A DNA stretch of 64,000 bases from positions 558,001-622,000 of the forward strand of contig CAWIQY010000003.1 in NCBI GenBank assembly GCA_963838375.1, given 5' to 3'. The position numbers were made by a program, and so were the translations under genes. Positions 25,756 through 35,518 of this stretch are shown piece after piece (the stretch's first letter is position 1; each line of letters opens with the position of its first letter). This DNA is from DVED01 sp963838375. Lineage in GTDB: Bacteria > Cyanobacteriota > Cyanobacteriia > Cyanobacteriales > Geitlerinemataceae. The notes under the pieces are model-generated. The model worked only from the letters and a program-made list of their open reading frames with translations, had not been told where the DNA came from and did not search any database.

Positions 25756-26580
25756 ATGACCGTGACTCCAGTTCAACGAACCCCACTCCAACCGGAAATC
25801 CGTTGGGAACCATTACCCGCCGACTTTCAACTCCCCGATGACCCCGTGGATAATTTAGGACAACCTTTGCTCGCTGGTGCATTGCGCGAGAGTTTAGAAT
25901 TAGCGAACTGGATTCGTCCGGAAATGCTCGTCGTTTCTAACTTTGGACTCTGTGCGACCATTGACGGACAAATCGTCGCCAAAGCACCGGATTGGTTGTA
26001 TGTCGCCTCTGTGCAACCGTGGACGGGTGATGGGGAACGTCGCAGCTACACGCCTCATGCTGAGGGAGAAGTCCCCACTCTGGTGATGGAGTTCTTGTCA
26101 GAAACTGATGGTGGAGAATATTCGGTCAAACGCACGTTTCCTCCCGGAAAATGGTATTTCTACGAGCAAATTCTCCAAGTTCCCTATTACGTCATCTTCG
26201 ATCCATCGGGTGGTTTGCTGGAATTTTACCAGTTACAAAATGGGCGCTATATCTTGCAAATGCCGGACGAAAATGGATGGCATTGGATTCAGGAAATGCA
26301 GTTGTTTTTGGGAACTTGGCGAGGGACGAAAGATGAGCGGACGGGGTACTGGCTGCGCTGGTGGAACGATCGAGGAGAGATTTTAGCTTGGGCGGTGGAA
26401 CGGATTGGGGAATTGGAAGCAGTTGCCGAACAGGAACGGGAACGTGCCGAACAGGAACGGGAACGTGCCGAACAAGAACGAGAACGTGCCGAACAAGAAC
26501 GACAAGAAAAAGAGCGATTGCTGGCTTATCTGCGTTCTCAAGGCATAGATCCCGATCGAATTAATTTGGGTAACGGGTAA
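25756..26580 (+). CDS. Uma2-family nuclease with C-terminal coiled-coil repeats
   Basis: This 274-residue protein belongs to the Uma2 (DUF820) family, a PD-(D/E)XK fold widespread in cyanobacteria in many copies; its substrate is not known. The fold core is visible in residues about 40-190, with APDWLYV, TLVMEFLSETDGG (the Asp/Glu pocket) and WYFYEQILQVPYYVIFDP. The C-terminus has an exact heptad, EQERERA, repeated three to four times and then a typical LLAYLRSQGIDPDRI ending. The start at 25756 is preferred over 25735. The repeats are encoded by a 21-bp DNA minisatellite, so their number may vary. Confidence 0.8.
   Translation: MTVTPVQRTPLQPEIRWEPLPADFQLPDDPVDNLGQPLLAGALRESLELANWIRPEMLVVSNFGLCATIDGQIVAKAPDWLYVASVQPWTGDGERRSYTPHAEGEVPTLVMEFLSETDGGEYSVKRTFPPGKWYFYEQILQVPYYVIFDPSGGLLEFYQLQNGRYILQMPDENGWHWIQEMQLFLGTWRGTKDERTGYWLRWWNDRGEILAWAVERIGELEAVAEQERERAEQERERAEQERERAEQERQEKERLLAYLRSQGIDPDRINLGNG
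26426..26490 (+). repeat. 21-bp minisatellite in the Uma2 gene
   Basis: The unit GAACAGGAACGGGAACGTGCC (one base over the limit if extended) is repeated about three and a half times. The first two are identical and the third has two changes. The unit length is a multiple of three, so copy-number changes keep the frame and only lengthen the coiled coil. Confidence 0.75.
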
Positions 26581-26749
26581 TGGGTCAGTCAGCGAATTTA
26601 TGGTATGTCGGTCAGTGCTTTTATCGCCTAGAACATCGATCGTTGACAGGATTGGCAATGGCTTAATATTTCTACCCAACCAGTCGCCGAAAGATTGCCA
26701 TGACCACCCCAGATTGATTTGGGAGCCTTTCAGTCAGTACCCTTAACCG

Positions 26750-27785
26750 ATGAATACACCTCAAACGGATTACGATACCCCGTGGAAAGATGCTCTCGAG
26801 CAATATTTTCCGGATTTTATGGCATTCTTTTTTCCCAATGCCGATCGAGAAATTGATTGGAGTCGCGGCTACGAATTTCTAGACCAAGAATTGCAACAAA
26901 TTGTACGAGATGCGGAGTTGGGGAAGCGTTTACTTGATAAGCTTGTTAAAATTTATCTAAACAATGGCGAAGAAGCTTGGGTGTTGGTTCACATCGAAGT
27001 GCAAAGCCAGGAGGAAACCGATTTTGCCCAGCGGATGTTTGTCTACCACTACCGCATCTACGATCGCTACCAACGTCGCGTTGCCAGTTTAGCAGTGCTG
27101 GGGGACGATCGATCGAGCTGGCGACCCCACCACTTTGGCTATCAGTTATTCGATTGTCAAATTCAATTCGATTTCCCGATCGTCAAACTGCTAGACTATC
27201 AACAACACTGGTCGAGCTTAGATGCCAGTTTAAACCCCTTTGCCACTGTGGTGATGGCGCATCTTAAGGCTAAAGAAACAACAACCGATCGCCGCCGCAG
27301 AAAAGAATGGAAACTGTTGCTGACTCGACGACTCTATGAAAAAGGATACCAGCGTCAAGACATCATCAATTTATTTTATTTCATCGATTGGATGATGACA
27401 CTCCCAGTCGAGTTAGAGCAGCAATTTTTACAAGAAGTCGCGAATTACGAGGAGGAACAGAAAATGCCTTATGTTTCAAGTGTAGAAAGGCTGGGGATTC
27501 AAAAAGGGCTGGAACAGGGTCGTAAGAGGTCGCCAAGAAGGTCGTCAAGAAGGGCGAATTGAAGGATTGTTGACGAGTATTGAATTACTTCTGATTGTCA
27601 AGTTTGGCACAGAAAGTTTGTCTGTTTTTCCGACGATTTCTAATATCAAAGATATCGATAAATTGCAAGAACTTTTAACGAGTTTACTAACCTTCAACAC
27701 CGTTGAGGAAATTCGACCCAAAATTGTGGAATTAACGGGAGAAAGTGAGACGTCAGAGAATACACAAGAGAATACAGATTTATAA
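26750..27785 (+). pseudogene. Rpn-family nuclease (PD-(D/E)XK), frameshifted near the 3' end
   Basis: The first frame (26750-27562) encodes the N-terminal nuclease domain of Rpn-type recombination-promoting proteins: DTPWKDALEQYFPDFMAFFF, the catalytic stretch VLVHIEVQSQEE (about residues 78-89) and MFVYHYRIYDRY. The frame is lost near 27,525, inside a row of GRQEG repeats; the second frame (to 27785) carries the rest, GRIEGLLTSIELLLIVKFG and a DUF4351-like tail. Loss of two bases in the repeat explains the change. The nuclease core is intact, so a shortened product could still be active. Confidence 0.8.
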
Positions 27786-27815
27786 CTTCAATCCATCCGC
27801 GCTAATCGATCGCCC

Positions 27816-30460
27816 ATGAACCGAGTTCTAAACTATTTCCTATTCGCGATTTTGGGATTGCTATTCGCCCTTGGCATTCCTGCCCTATCCGCACCACCTA
27901 CCCCTGTTTCTTCCGAACCTTCAGCCCTCATTCAGCAAGGGAAAAACAACTACCAAGCGGGACAATTTGCTGAGGCGGTGGCGGTGTTGCAACAAGCGGC
28001 AGATACCTACCAACTCGAAGGTAAACCCCTAAATCGATCGCTAGCGTTGAACTATCTCTCATTAGCTTATCAGGAACTCGGAGAATGGGAGAAGGCACAA
28101 ACTGCGATCGATATCAGTTTATCTCTACTCCCGGAAACTGAAAACAGTGACGAAACTACCCAAATCCGCGCCCAAGTTCTCAGCACTCAAGGACAGTTAC
28201 AATTAGCATTAGGGCAAGGTGAAAATGCCCTGGATATCTGGAAAGAGGCGGCAACATTATACGATCGCATTGGCTACGAACCGGGGAAAATCGGTACGCA
28301 AATTAACCAAGCGCAAGCTTTGGAATCTTTGGGATTGTATCGTCGATCGTGTAAAACGGTGTTGCAAGCTTTTGAAATCGGCGATCTTAACTGCGAGGCG
28401 ATTGCAGATGAAACTACCTTCGATCGGGTTCTGACTGCCTTCGAGAAACAGCCGGAATCGTTACAAGGGGAAGGGTTGCGGATTTTGGGAAATACCTTCC
28501 GACTGACGGGAAAACTAACAGAATCTCAAGCCGTATTGGAACGGAGTTTGGCGCTAGCAAAAACGCCTCAATCCGAAAGTGCCGCGTATCTGAGTTTGGG
28601 AAATACGGCGCGAGTTATCGCCGATCGCAATCGCCCCAAAACTGCCCGAAAACCGACGATCGATCCTTGGCGCTGCCAAAGTGAAACCGACAACCCCGAA
28701 GCGATTTCCTACTATCAAAAAGCTGCTGTTTCTCCCTCGCCATTAATCCGAATACAAGCCCAACTCAATGGGTGGGAAATTCAGCCTGATGCTTCTTTGT
28801 TGACAGAAATTCAGTCACAATTATCGCAACTGACTCCCAGTCGATCGAGCATTTTTGCAACGGTGAAATATGCGCGGCATCTGATGTGTTCCCAACCGGA
28901 AATAACAGGATTGCCTGATGCGGTGACGGAACTCGATCGGGCTATCTCCCAGGCAAAAGCGATCGAGGATAAACGGGCGGAATCTTATGCCTTGGGTATT
29001 CTCGGGCAAGTGTACGAATCTCGACAGGAGTGGGATTTTGCCAAAACCCACACCCAGCAAGCCCTCAGCCTCGCCCAAGCCTTGCCCGCGCCGGAAATCG
29101 CTTATCAGTGGCAATGGCAGTTGGGGCGCATTCTCAAGCAGCAGCAAGTGGAAGAAAAAGCGATCGTCGCTTATGCTGAAGCTGTCGAAACATTGAAAAC
29201 TCTCCGCACCGATTTAGTTGCCCTCAACCCCGATATTCAATATGATTTTCGCGATGAAGTCGAACCTGTATATCGGCAATTTGCCGAGTTGTTATTCCAC
29301 ACTCCTAACGAGAAGAATTTAGAAGATGCGCGTTTGACGATCGAGGCGCTACAACTGGCGGAACTCGATAACTTCTTCCGAGAAGCCTGCTTGCAAGCCG
29401 AACCCCAACAAATCGATCGAATCGACAAAAAAGCTGCGGTTCTCTACACGATTATCCTCAACAATAAACTGGAAATTATTCTCAGTTCGCCAAACCAACA
29501 GATTTCTCATTATACAACAACTTTGCCGGATAATTTTGAGAACAAAGTGGTTGAACTGACAGAAAATATTAAAGATAATAATAAAAATGGGTATTTGTTA
29601 TTATCGCAACAGGTTTATCAATGGTTATTTCCGCTAGAACTGGAAGCTAAGCTGACTGAACTCGCAGAAAAACAATCTCTGGAAACCCTCGTTTTTGTCT
29701 TAGATGGTGTGTTGAGAAGCGTGCCGATCGCGGCATTGCACGACGGCGAAAAATTCTTCATCGAAAAAGACTATGCTGTTGCCTTTACCCCCGGTTTGCA
29801 ACTGATCGATCCCAAACCCTTCGGGCAAGTTCAACAACGGGCTGTTTTAGCCGGAATCAGTGAAAATGCTCCCAGTTATAGAACTGTTGATCCGGGAAAC
29901 TGGCGCGTTTTACCCAATGTTTCGGGTGAATTAACAGAACTCGAACAGTCGATCGATCGCCATCGAGTTTTCAGAAACGATCGATTTACTCGCGAAACAT
30001 TGCAAACCGAACTGGATTTAGAACCTTCAGAAATCGTTCATATCGCCACCCACGGACAATTCGGATCGACCCTAGAAGATACGTTTATTTTAGATTGGGT
30101 CGATCGATTGAATATTCCCCAATTAAACCGCTTGTTGCAAAGTCAAGATACAGGAAAAAAGAGACGATCGAACTCTTGGTTCTAAGTGCCTGTGAAACGG
30201 CAGCAGGAGACGATCGAGCAGCGTTAGGATTGGCTGGGGTTGCCGTGCGTTCTGGGGCGCGAAGTACCCTGGCAACACTATGGACGGTCAACGATCGATC
30301 CACAGCGGAATTTATGCGTCAGTTCTACGAAAGGCTAATGAAAAATCAAGAAACAAAAGCGGCATCTTTGCGGCAAGTTCAGCAGTCTTTTCTGGCAGAC
30401 GAAACCTATCAAAATCCGATTTATTGGGCGCCGTTTGTGTTGGTGGGAAATTGGTTGTAA
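27816..30460 (+). CDS. Exported TPR-CHAT protease in two frames
   Basis: The product would be about 880 residues. A signal peptide (1-26, FAILGLLFALGIPALS) is followed by TPR repeats (about 35-200 and 350-480) and a C-terminal CHAT caspase-like domain. The catalytic His746 (HIATHGQF) lies in the first frame, which ends at 30185. The catalytic Cys (LLVLSACETAAGD, Cys codon 30191-30193) and the rest, with SLRQVQQSFL and a final WAPFVLVGNW, lie in the -1 frame up to 30460. At the junction stands A AAA AAG (30155-30161) in the exact phase for -1 frameshifting. Loss of one A from a run of seven is the plain alternative. Without the shift no active protease is made. Confidence 0.75.
30155..30161 (+). 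promoter_or_regulatory. Slippery heptamer A AAA AAG
   Basis: The zero frame reads GGA AAA AAG, so the heptamer A AAA AAG is in canonical phase, the same sequence that drives -1 frameshifting in E. coli dnaX. A slip by one base leads into the open frame that holds the catalytic Cys. I see no strong Shine-Dalgarno-like stimulator upstream and no clear stem-loop right after it, so this is a candidate only. Confidence 0.4.
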
Positions 30461-30596
30461 TAGCGACAATCTTAATTTCGCTTACAATAAGGGTAGTAGA
30501 ATAGCGTTCTACGATTTTGTTTCATGATTGTCACAATTCTAGCGAGTTTTTGTTCGATTTCAGTTATTAGACGGTTGTAACTTCTGTAACAACGCT

Positions 30597-31700
30597 TCAA
30601 CTTCTCTGGCAAGATCGAGCTTCTCCCGCTTGTTCGTAAAGCATTTGGGCTTGAGAAAACCGATCGATCGCTGCTTCTAAATTTCCTGCATCTCGGTACA
30701 GTTGTCCCAATCGGGTATGCGCTAAAGCTTGTCCTTTCAAATTGCCTTCAGTTGTTGCTAGTTCGATCGCCTCCCAATAGGCTTCTTCTGCTTTAAAAGA
30801 CAAGCCAGTTTCGTTGTACAATTGTCCCAATTGAAGGTAAATTGCTGCCGATCGATTACCATTATCGATCGCCATTTCCAAAATTTCGATCGCCTCCGAA
30901 AATAAGTCATTGTCGGCATACACGTAAACCTGCGGGGGAATGACAGCCGTTTCATCGGTTGGTTGCATCGCTAGCAACTGCATTACTCGATCGCGATCGG
31001 ACTCGTCGAGGAGATGGAATCGAGTTTCGGATTGCGAACCATTATCGGCAGTTACGGTCAGCGTGTAGCTGGGTCCAGCTGCCAAGGGAATATCCCCCCC
31101 ATAGGCAATTTCCGTGCCTTCCACTTCGATCGGGCCCCAAACGGCTTCCTCTGCGTTCTCTAGCGTGACTGTATATCGACTCGCACCGGGGACAGGTTCC
31201 CAGCGAATTTGCGGTTGGGTTGTCAATAATACCGTGTTGCGGGGACTGAGAATGTGGGGAAGGTTGGGTTCGAGGATCTCGGTGAGATTGCGACCGCAAC
31301 CCGAATTTGGATCGCTCTCTGGATCTTTGCACTCTTCCAACACACCCGGACACACCGAAGTCGCCAGCGATTGCATCCCCACGGGAAAACTTCGCGTTGT
31401 GCCGTCTGCCGAACACATCGCCATGGCTCTAGCATTCGCTGTCAATTGTACTCGATCGCCCGCACACAGGCGTTTTCCTGGCGTTAATGTCTCGGACATC
31501 CCCTCGCGTAACAGTGAGCCTTCGCCTTCCAAACGATCGATTTGTCCCACCGTTCGGCATTCATCGGACAAATCGATCGGTGCGGCAACAGCGGATTTTG
31601 TGTCTCCATACTGCGTCCGAAACTGCGTCCGAACATCGAACTCCAATACTCCAAAGAGGAACAAAACGGCGATCGTTAAACGTATTCTGTGATGATTCAT
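30597..31700 (-). CDS. Exported FecR/TPR-type protein, C-terminus frameshifted
   Basis: This 367-residue protein has a signal anchor (1-20), an SH3/FecR-like N-terminal domain (about 45-130, with TPGKRLCAGDRVQLTANA and several Cys), a fibronectin-like section (about 155-235, IRWEPVPGASRYTVTL) and four TPR units (about 255-365). Such proteins often stand beside CHAT and haemagglutinin-like genes in cyanobacteria, as here. The last residues are wrong: a one-base change near 30,625 replaces LDLAREVEALLQKLQPSNN, still readable in the next frame to a stop at 30560, with SCQRS. The effect on function may be small. Confidence 0.7.
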   Translation of the reverse strand: MNHHRIRLTIAVLFLFGVLEFDVRTQFRTQYGDTKSAVAAPIDLSDECRTVGQIDRLEGEGSLLREGMSETLTPGKRLCAGDRVQLTANARAMAMCSADGTTRSFPVGMQSLATSVCPGVLEECKDPESDPNSGCGRNLTEILEPNLPHILSPRNTVLLTTQPQIRWEPVPGASRYTVTLENAEEAVWGPIEVEGTEIAYGGDIPLAAGPSYTLTVTADNGSQSETRFHLLDESDRDRVMQLLAMQPTDETAVIPPQVYVYADNDLFSEAIEILEMAIDNGNRSAAIYLQLGQLYNETGLSFKAEEAYWEAIELATTEGNLKGQALAHTRLGQLYRDAGNLEAAIDRFSQAQMLYEQAGEARSCQRS

Positions 31701-31813
31701 AAAGGGTTTGACAGGAGTCTCTCAACTTTTAAAATACCCCAAAACAGACATTTTAGACTTCGCTGCACCCAAGAATCTGGCATATTTGTGTTGAATATCC
31801 TCAATTTGCGGCT

Positions 31814-32386
31814 TCAATTCTCGGCTTCTTCGGCTTCAAACTGAACTTGTCGGTACAAGTCGGAAATGGCGATTTCTACATCCACCGATTCGAGCCGTAA
31901 ACGATCGTCTAATCCATATTCCCACAGCACCCATCGTCCCTGTTCGTTGCGCCGAAAGACTTCGACTCCCGGTCGATCGACTTGCACCAAAACGTATTCT
32001 TGTAGCGTTGTGGATTGGCGGTATTTGGCAAACTTTTTACCTCGATCGAACGCTTCTGTCGAAGGCGATAAAACTTCGATAATTAAACTGGGAAATTGCA
32101 GCAATTGCGGATCGCGATCGTCGCAAGTCACCACCACATCGGGATAAAAATACTTCCGACCCGGTTCTACCTGCACTTTCACATCTACAATATAAACTTC
32201 GCAAGGTCGATCGGTTAGAGCTTCATCTAGGAGCTTGAAGCAATTTCCGGAAACCCGGTTGTGGTTACGGGTTGCGCCGCTCATGCAGACAACTTCTCCA
32301 TCCCAATACTCGTAGCGTTCTTCTTGGGTGGGTTCCCAAGCGAGGTATTCTTGGGCACTCATTAAGATTCGATCGGATAAAGCAAC
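31814..32386 (-). CDS. Uma2-family nuclease, inverted twin of 38527
   Basis: This 190-residue protein is a compact Uma2 (DUF820) member. It opens MVALSDRILMSAQEYLAWEP and has the core YFYPDVVVTCDDRD (about 78-91), LIIEVLSPSTEAFDRGKKFAKYR (shown in part) and YVLVQVDRPGVEVFRR. It is nearly the same as the protein at 38527-39108, and the DNA is also similar, but the strand is opposite, so the two enclose the sigma-DUF1822-CHAT module. A longer frame to 32428 exists, but the twin starts at the same Met. No toxin-antitoxin partner is seen. Confidence 0.85.
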   Translation of the reverse strand, partial: VALSDRILMSAQEYLAWEPTQEERYEYWDGEVVCMSGATRNHNRVSGNCFKLLDEALTDRPCEVYIVDVKVQVEPGRKYFYPDVVVTCDDRDPQLLQFPSLIIEVLSPSTEAFDRGKKFAKYRQSTTLQEYVLVQVDRPGVEVFRRNEQGRWVLWEYGLDDRLRLESVDVEIAISDLYRQVQFEAEEAEN

Positions 32387-32532
32387 CATTGTTCGATCGG
32401 GAACTAATTGACTTTTCCAATATATCAAAAAAAGAGAAATTGCAGTTAATTTGAAACTATTTTTAACGTTTTATGATAATCTTAAATAAAACCTCAATTT
32501 TTACAGGAAAATCATGTCTACACTTTCTTTAT

Positions 32533-34398
32533 TTAATTTTTTGGGACAGTGATAGCAGCCTCTAAACGTTGTTGAGCTTGCTTTTTCCACTCCGATTCTG
32601 GAAAACGATCGTCAGCCACATCTTGGAAACAAAACTGCCATTCCTTCAACGCTTCCGATGTCCGATTTTGTGTCTCCAAAACTTGAGCGAGAACGCAATT
32701 AGCTGTGCCTCCATCACTAATAAGTTCGATCGCCACTTTGAGGTGTTTTTCAGCTTCAGAATAATCCCCCAGCTTCCAATTACCCGATTTCATCAACAAC
32801 GCCCAACCCAAGTTTTTCCGAACGAGATACTCTCCTAACTCGCTCTGAGATTGCTGCATTTGCCCCAAACAGGTACGCAGCAGTTCATCTGCCCGTTGAT
32901 ACTTCCCATCTACGATGTCTAAAAAGGCTTCATTATTGCACCCCCACGGATCGCCGAGAAGTTTGGCTTGGTGGAAGTTTTCTCGGGCGAGATCGAATTC
33001 TCCCATCCTTTCGTAGAGATAACCGAGGTTATTGAGAACTCTCGGTTTGTTTGCGCCCAACCGCAATGCTAATTTAAAGTAAAATCGAGCGCGATCGTAT
33101 TGTTTGGCTCTAATATTTTCTACGCCCCATCTATTTAATTGAATACCGATCGGATTGATAGCAAAGGGGTAAGCGATCGTTCCGATTCCTAACGATATGG
33201 CGATCGCAACAACGACTAAAACCGGGTTGAGAGAAGAATGATGCAGTGGTTTTATACGGTTGTCTATTCCCAAATATTCTTCCCAAGTTAAGGGAACTTC
33301 CGCTGGATTTTGATAAATTACAGGCAACCAAGTGGCGCAGGGAAAATCATTTTCCAACCCCTGCAACCGTTCTCGCGCTTCCCTTACTGATAAATACAGC
33401 GATTTTCCACTAGAAAATGCCTTGAGAAAATATCGCAAAAACTCTTGCGCTACCAAATCTGGTACTCTTTCTCGCATAACGATCGTCTGTGGAATGAGAA
33501 TATCATTGAGCGATCGTGCCAATCCCAACCCATCGCAGGAATTAAAAATCACAAGTTGTAAACCCTTGTCTACCGCTTTTCTCAAGCCGTACCACAGTTC
33601 GCTAATAGTCAAACTATCATCGGAATTTAAATAAATTCGCCCTTCATTTCCCTCAGTTTCGCTATGTCCGGCGAAGAAGATAATATCCCAATGTTGTTCC
33701 CAAAGTCGATCGTTAATATCTTTTCGTTGCGGTTCGACGAAGATTTCAATTTCTGCTCGATCGCCTAATTCTTCTAGCAATTGGCGATCGGTTTGAATGT
33801 CAATTCCTTCACTCGTTCCAAAAATTGCCAGCACTCTAACTTTATTTTTAGAAATAGGCGATCGGGGTTCTCGACGTTTGAATTCCGAATATCCGAGTGC
33901 AATTTCTGCCTGCTGATAGTCGCGCTTCAGTAAATCCCAACTGTGCCATGGTAATTTCTCGATGAGAGAATCTTTGGTTTGAACCAGCACTCGGACTTCT
34001 TCATGTTTGCGGACAAAATCGCGCCATTCTTCTCGAATATTTTGAAACGATTCGGATTTGAGCCATTGATTTAAACCCGCTTCGATCTGCTGTGCGGACT
34101 CTCGGCACTCGCGAATCCGTTTAATATGACCGCCATAAGAGACTTTCAGACGCTTAATTCGATAAGAATTGTCGAAATTGTCGAAATGACGATAAACGTG
34201 CCCAGTTCGAGGGGAATTACCGAGATGGCGATAGGTATCTTCCCAATGCTGGCGCGATCGATCGGCAAGTTCGGGATTGGGAGGTAAAGCACTGTCCATT
34301 TTGAGATCTGGCAATTTTCCATCTTCTCCCATTTCCAATGCGACTTGGAAACCCGATCGAAAGTCACCATTCAGCTTCAGAACAACTAGCTTTCCCAT
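32533..34398 (-). CDS. CHAT protease with membrane helix and TPR tail
   Basis: This 621-residue protein opens with MGKLVVLKLNGDF, the usual beginning of this cyanobacterial CHAT type. Residues about 1-180 form the family's own N-terminal part. The CHAT caspase-like domain (about 185-370) has His245 (FFAGHSE) and Cys288 (IFNSCDGLG), so the dyad is complete. A single membrane helix (about 390-410) leads to TPR units (about 425-600). TPRs would thus lie on the other side of the membrane from the protease. It is the last gene of the sigma-DUF1822-CHAT row; its ATG follows the DUF1822 stop by 16 bases with GGAG-AAGGGAG before it. It is probably a regulated protease. Confidence 0.85.
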   Translation of the reverse strand: MGKLVVLKLNGDFRSGFQVALEMGEDGKLPDLKMDSALPPNPELADRSRQHWEDTYRHLGNSPRTGHVYRHFDNFDNSYRIKRLKVSYGGHIKRIRECRESAQQIEAGLNQWLKSESFQNIREEWRDFVRKHEEVRVLVQTKDSLIEKLPWHSWDLLKRDYQQAEIALGYSEFKRREPRSPISKNKVRVLAIFGTSEGIDIQTDRQLLEELGDRAEIEIFVEPQRKDINDRLWEQHWDIIFFAGHSETEGNEGRIYLNSDDSLTISELWYGLRKAVDKGLQLVIFNSCDGLGLARSLNDILIPQTIVMRERVPDLVAQEFLRYFLKAFSSGKSLYLSVREARERLQGLENDFPCATWLPVIYQNPAEVPLTWEEYLGIDNRIKPLHHSSLNPVLVVVAIAISLGIGTIAYPFAINPIGIQLNRWGVENIRAKQYDRARFYFKLALRLGANKPRVLNNLGYLYERMGEFDLARENFHQAKLLGDPWGCNNEAFLDIVDGKYQRADELLRTCLGQMQQSQSELGEYLVRKNLGWALLMKSGNWKLGDYSEAEKHLKVAIELISDGGTANCVLAQVLETQNRTSEALKEWQFCFQDVADDRFPESEWKKQAQQRLEAAITVPKN

Positions 34399-34414
34399 CG
34401 CTCCCTTCTCCAAC

Positions 34415-35341
34415 TCAAACTACAAAAGATTCTGTCACACTTACCTCTTCTAAGGAAACTCTAACTCCAAAAAGTTCTCCGGGATCGGCAACGAACTTAA
34501 TTTGAATATTTTCGGTAGTTCTTGCCTCAGCTTGAATAACCTGCACTCCCATTTCGTCGAGTACAGATAACTTGAGATTTTCCGGCAAGTAAATATTGGG
34601 TTGTAAGGGATAGATCTCGACCCAAATTTCTATTTCTGAGTTGTTGAGTTGCAGGAGTGCAAGCGCTAACGCAACCCGATCGTGTCTTGCCAAATTCAGA
34701 ATTTTGGCGCGAGTGACAGAATGTTTAGAGTGGTCAGTGGGTACGGGACTATTTCGCCATGCAAATTGGGTTCGTGGAAACAGCGCATCGAGAGTTCCCC
34801 AACCTGTCTCAACAGTATCATACCACCATTGGGAAAGTTTAACGGTTTTTTGCTCTTGAATAGAGTTAGCTGGTTGCGACTCTTCGAGCTCTGTAATATA
34901 GGTCAAAAAGGTTTCGAGAGATTCTAATCGATCGAGAGGAACGCTTTCTAGGGTTGTTTTTTGGATAAATCCTAATAGGTTGGCATGAGTCAAAGATTCG
35001 TTAAATTGTACAATGATATAACCGATCCGATCGCCCCAAGTTTCTGCTGGAATCCTAGCGGTTCGATCGCTTTCCAAAATGGGACAACATTCTAATTTAC
35101 CGATATCGGAAATCTCCAGTACAGAACACGCTTCGATCGTCGGCATAGACGGATCTCGATCGAAGAAACAATCGGATTCGATCTCCATACATTGCAGATA
35201 AAACCTCGTGGCATATACCGCTAAACTATTGAGATACGCTCGTTTAGCTCGTTTTGGGACAAATTGAGCAGAACTCAGTTGGCGAGCAATTTGGTGCGCT
35301 TCTATAGTTAAGGGAACAGTGAAAGCAAGCGATTCGGTCAT
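34415..35341 (-). CDS. DUF1822 family protein
   Basis: This 308-residue protein belongs to DUF1822, a cyanobacterial family with no assigned function. The N-terminus (FTVPLTIEAHQIARQ, AYLNSLAVYATRFYLQCM) and the C-terminal part (LALALLQLNNSEIEIWVEIYP, then LFGVRVSLEEVSVTESFVV) are typical. The C-terminal half looks like a beta-sandwich. No catalytic motif, signal peptide or membrane helix is seen. It stands between the sigma factor and the CHAT protease in one direction. A substrate, adaptor or anti-sigma role is suggested by position only. ATG codons at 35353 and 35389 are alternative starts. Confidence 0.85.
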   Translation of the reverse strand: MTESLAFTVPLTIEAHQIARQLSSAQFVPKRAKRAYLNSLAVYATRFYLQCMEIESDCFFDRDPSMPTIEACSVLEISDIGKLECCPILESDRTARIPAETWGDRIGYIIVQFNESLTHANLLGFIQKTTLESVPLDRLESLETFLTYITELEESQPANSIQEQKTVKLSQWWYDTVETGWGTLDALFPRTQFAWRNSPVPTDHSKHSVTRAKILNLARHDRVALALALLQLNNSEIEIWVEIYPLQPNIYLPENLKLSVLDEMGVQVIQAEARTTENIQIKFVADPGELFGVRVSLEEVSVTESFVV

Positions 35342-35518
35342 AGCTAAAAGCATTGTCAATCTTTGAAAGTGCGAGTACGAGAAAACCAAAAGAAAGTTTA
35401 AGTGAATTGTGCAAACTTATCGGGTAAGCCGATCGAGAGAGAAATGCACTAGAAATACCAAGTTACGTGCTACTTAAAGTTAAAACTATCGAGTCTTTCA
35501 ATCTCCTTATTATATTCT

